Source: Paracoccaceae bacterium
GTDB taxonomy: Bacteria > Pseudomonadota > Alphaproteobacteria > Rhodobacterales > Rhodobacteraceae
DNA: 8,854 nt
Assembly: GCA_007134805.1 (NCBI GenBank)
Contig: SLKB01000117.1
Coordinates: 1-8,854, forward strand
Direction: 5' to 3'
Position numbers and translations under genes: made by a program. Positions 6,951 through 8,854 of the stretch are shown here, piece by piece. Each line of letters starts with the position of its first letter. Position 1 is the stretch's first letter. Below the pieces are notes generated by a model that saw only the letters and a list, made by a program, of their open reading frames with translations, was not told where the DNA came from and did not search any database.

Positions 6951-8810
6951 TCAGAAATTCGATTGAACGGCCTCGATCACCCGCTGATCGAGGCTGATCG
7001 AGGTCTCATCACGCAGCGCGGCCGTGAAATAGGCGAACAGATCCTGTGCGACGCTCTGTTCGAGTTGCAGCCGCAACGAGTCGCGGGCCTCCTGCACAGT
7101 GTCGAGCAGCAAGTCCGGGCTGTTGATCTCGTGCAGCTGCACAAGATGCAGCCGGGCGCCATCCTCGAACTGGCGGATCTCGTCGGGGCGGGCCTCGAAC
7201 GCTTCGGCCACGAGGGCCCGCGGCAGATCCGGGAGCATGTCATTGCGCGTGATCCCCTCGAAGCGGATCGGCGCGCGCCCGGCCTCGCCCGGGGCTTCGC
7301 CCGCGCGCAGCATCCCGGCGACCTCATCGGCGCGGGCGCGCAGGGCGTCGAGGATCTGCGCCTCGCGCAAGTCGCGTGTCACCTCGTCGCGGATCTCGTC
7401 GAGCGGGCGCGGGGCGGCGGGAAGCACATCCACCATCTCGACCGAGAAGAGGCCACCATCCTCGAGCACATGGATTTCGGGGAAGTCATCCATCTGCACC
7501 TGCCGCGCGATTTCGCGGAAGCTCTGATAAGCGGCAATGCCCTCGCGCGTGTCCGGCCGCCAGTCGAGCGTTCCGGCCCGCATGTCGGTGTCTTGCGCCA
7601 GATCCTCGACCGTTGCCCCGCCCGCCAGCAGGTCCTCGTAAAGGTCAATATCATCGGCCAGCGCACGCTGCGCCAGATCGGCGAGTTGTTCGTCGCGCAA
7701 TTGCTCGCGCGCTTCCTCGAATGTCGTCTCTTGCGCTGACAGCACCGCGTTCATCCGGAAGATCGCAGGCCCGAGCGAGGTCTGCACCGGGCCCGTGACC
7801 CCGGGCGCGTCCAGCGCGAACACCGCGTCCCCCGCAGCGCCAAGTTGCGCGCGCGAGACATCGCCCATATCCGTGTCTTCAAGCTCGAGCCCGCGCTCGG
7901 CGACAAGATCCTCGAATTCGGCCGTGCCTTCCTCGATGCGGGCCATCGCGTCCTCGGCGCTGAGCGCATCGGGGAAGATCAGCCGCTCGACCAGGCGGCG
8001 TTCGGGCTGCATGAACTCGTTGCGCCGCGCCTCATAGGCATCGCGGAGGATCTGCTCATCGATATCGATCACATCGACCATCATTTCAGGCGTGATCCAG
8101 GCATAGCGCAGCGCTTTGCCCTCGGGCATGGTGTAGCGGTCGATCTCGGCCTCGTGGAAGGCGACCAGTTCGGCTTCGGACGGGGTGCCGATGGGTTCCG
8201 GCAATGTTGACTCGTCGAGCGTGACAACCGAAAAATCGCGGGTCTGCGCCTCGAAGCTCAGGAGTGGCTCAACGAGCGCGTCGGGCGCCGAGGCCCCCCC
8301 GATGACGGATAGTTGCAGGATCGTGCGTGCGACATCGCGGCGGATCGACTCCTCGAACTCGGTCTCGCTCATGCCCGCATTCTGGAGCGCAAAGCGATAG
8401 GCCTCGCGGTCGAACTGCCCGCCCGCGCCGCGAAAAGCGCTGATCTCGAAGATCTCGCGCTGCACCACTTCGTCGCCGGCCGAGATGCCCAAGCTTTCGG
8501 CCTCGTTGTCGAGCACGGCGCCGGTCACGATCTGTTCGAGAACGCGCTGATCGATCCCGAACATGCGTGCCTGCTCCATCGTCACGGGTTGGCCGATCTG
8601 GGACTGCAGCGCACGCAACTCATTCTGCAGCGCGCGTGCATATTCGTCGGTCGAGATGTTGCGATCGCCCACCGATCCGATCGTGCGCGCCCCGCCGCCG
8701 AACCCTTCGACCCCGAAGCCGAGCAGGCTGAGAGCGAGGATCGCCATAAGGATCCCGGCCCCGATATTGCGGGCGCTCATCTTTTTCTTCTTCGGTCGCG
8801 TCTCGGCCAT
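6951..8810 (-). CDS. PpiD/SurA-like membrane-anchored periplasmic folding chaperone (parvulin-type)
   Basis: A 619-residue protein. After a basic cytoplasmic tail with KKKK (7-10), one hydrophobic segment (about 16-34) anchors it in the inner membrane with the bulk in the periplasm, the PpiD arrangement. A SurA-type N-terminal chaperone region follows (about 44-180), containing DRNISTDEYARALQNELRAL, with helices resembling those of SurA_N domains. A parvulin-like segment spans roughly 268-358 (QPERRLVERLIF to SLGPAIFRMNAVL), and a second degenerate copy may lie near 395-465. The rest is charged and helical, probably coiled. Canonical active-site residues of PPIC domains seem to be replaced, which suggests chaperone activity without prolyl isomerase activity. 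The start at 8808-8810 is chosen because TGAGG lies six bases upstream (8817-8821). An ATG at 8820-8822 has no such signal. It sits directly upstream of trpE and is probably co-transcribed with it. The alternative name SurA N-terminal domain protein is equally acceptable. Confidence 0.87.
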   Translation of the reverse strand: MAETRPKKKKMSARNIGAGILMAILALSLLGFGVEGFGGGARTIGSVGDRNISTDEYARALQNELRALQSQIGQPVTMEQARMFGIDQRVLEQIVTGAVLDNEAESLGISAGDEVVQREIFEISAFRGAGGQFDREAYRFALQNAGMSETEFEESIRRDVARTILQLSVIGGASAPDALVEPLLSFEAQTRDFSVVTLDESTLPEPIGTPSEAELVAFHEAEIDRYTMPEGKALRYAWITPEMMVDVIDIDEQILRDAYEARRNEFMQPERRLVERLIFPDALSAEDAMARIEEGTAEFEDLVAERGLELEDTDMGDVSRAQLGAAGDAVFALDAPGVTGPVQTSLGPAIFRMNAVLSAQETTFEEAREQLRDEQLADLAQRALADDIDLYEDLLAGGATVEDLAQDTDMRAGTLDWRPDTREGIAAYQSFREIARQVQMDDFPEIHVLEDGGLFSVEMVDVLPAAPRPLDEIRDEVTRDLREAQILDALRARADEVAGMLRAGEAPGEAGRAPIRFEGITRNDMLPDLPRALVAEAFEARPDEIRQFEDGARLHLVQLHEINSPDLLLDTVQEARDSLRLQLEQSVAQDLFAYFTAALRDETSISLDQRVIEAVQSNF

Positions 8811-8816
8811 GGCTTG

Positions 8817-8821
8817 CCTCA
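8817..8821 (-). promoter_or_regulatory. Ribosome binding site of the PpiD-like gene
   Basis: Read on the - strand this is TGAGG, six bases before the ATG at 8810. It decides between that ATG and the one at 8822, whose upstream bases contain no purine-rich Shine-Dalgarno match. The remaining bases to the window edge (8822-8854) show no recognisable promoter or gene end. Confidence 0.6.
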
Positions 8822-8854
8822 TGTGATGCGCTGTGGGTGCAGGCGCGCGGTTTC

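Noticed and set aside
5792..6997. A 401-codon open frame on the + strand opposite trpE
   Set aside because: It is fully antisense to trpE, low in recognisable motifs, and has the Arg/Asp/His-rich composition of a shadow frame.
6933..7739. A 268-codon open frame on the + strand opposite the PpiD-like gene
   Set aside because: It is antisense to a gene with a start signal, a membrane anchor and family features; its translation shows no domain.
8705..8854. Possible secretion signal peptide with cleavage in the PpiD-like protein
   Set aside because: The hydrophobic stretch is followed by VEGFGGGARTIG without a good A-x-A cleavage site, and the KKKK tail plus family resemblance favour an uncleaved anchor.

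Overview
The window is GC-rich chromosomal DNA, almost entirely coding. It reads as an alphaproteobacterium, most likely Rhodobacteraceae (Rhodobacterales). This rests on protein character, on codon use strongly favouring G or C in third position, and on the pairing of a PpiD/SurA-type periplasmic chaperone gene directly upstream of trpE, which I recall from that family. Nothing suggests a plasmid, phage or transposon: I see no transposase, integrase, tRNA, CRISPR array or long repeat.

Layout. Positions 1-140 (+) hold the 3' end of glmM (phosphoglucosamine mutase). Positions 141-707 (-) hold a gamma-glutamylcyclotransferase-like gene that converges on glmM with no spacer: the two stop codons form the palindrome TGATCA. 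Positions 708-1008 are the only long non-coding stretch. It carries a weak candidate promoter and a complete tandem glycine riboswitch (about 796-952). Downstream is the glycine cleavage operon gcvT (1009-2127), gcvH (2136-2495) and gcvP (2534-5374), all on the + strand. A 45-base gap with a small hairpin separates it from a convergent pair on the - strand: trpE (5420-6946) and, upstream of it with only 4 bases between, a membrane-anchored PpiD-like chaperone gene (6951-8810). The last 44 bases lie upstream of that gene and hold only its ribosome binding site.

How the parts work together. The riboswitch senses free glycine and should raise expression of the T, H and P proteins. P decarboxylates glycine, H carries the aminomethyl group on a lipoyl-lysine, and T transfers the one-carbon unit to tetrahydrofolate and releases ammonia. 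The fourth subunit, L (dihydrolipoamide dehydrogenase), is not encoded here and is presumably shared with the 2-oxoacid dehydrogenases. TrpE opens tryptophan synthesis, but its glutamine amidotransferase partner TrpG is not in the window.

I searched for an undescribed system and did not find one; the genes are recognisable housekeeping families. The points most worth a second look are the riboswitch's expression platform and its overlap with an in-frame upstream start of gcvT, the apparent loss of parvulin active-site residues in the PpiD-like protein, and the weak initiation signal of trpE. Start codons were chosen from visible Shine-Dalgarno sequences and family lengths. Family assignments come from recognised motifs, not from database searches.
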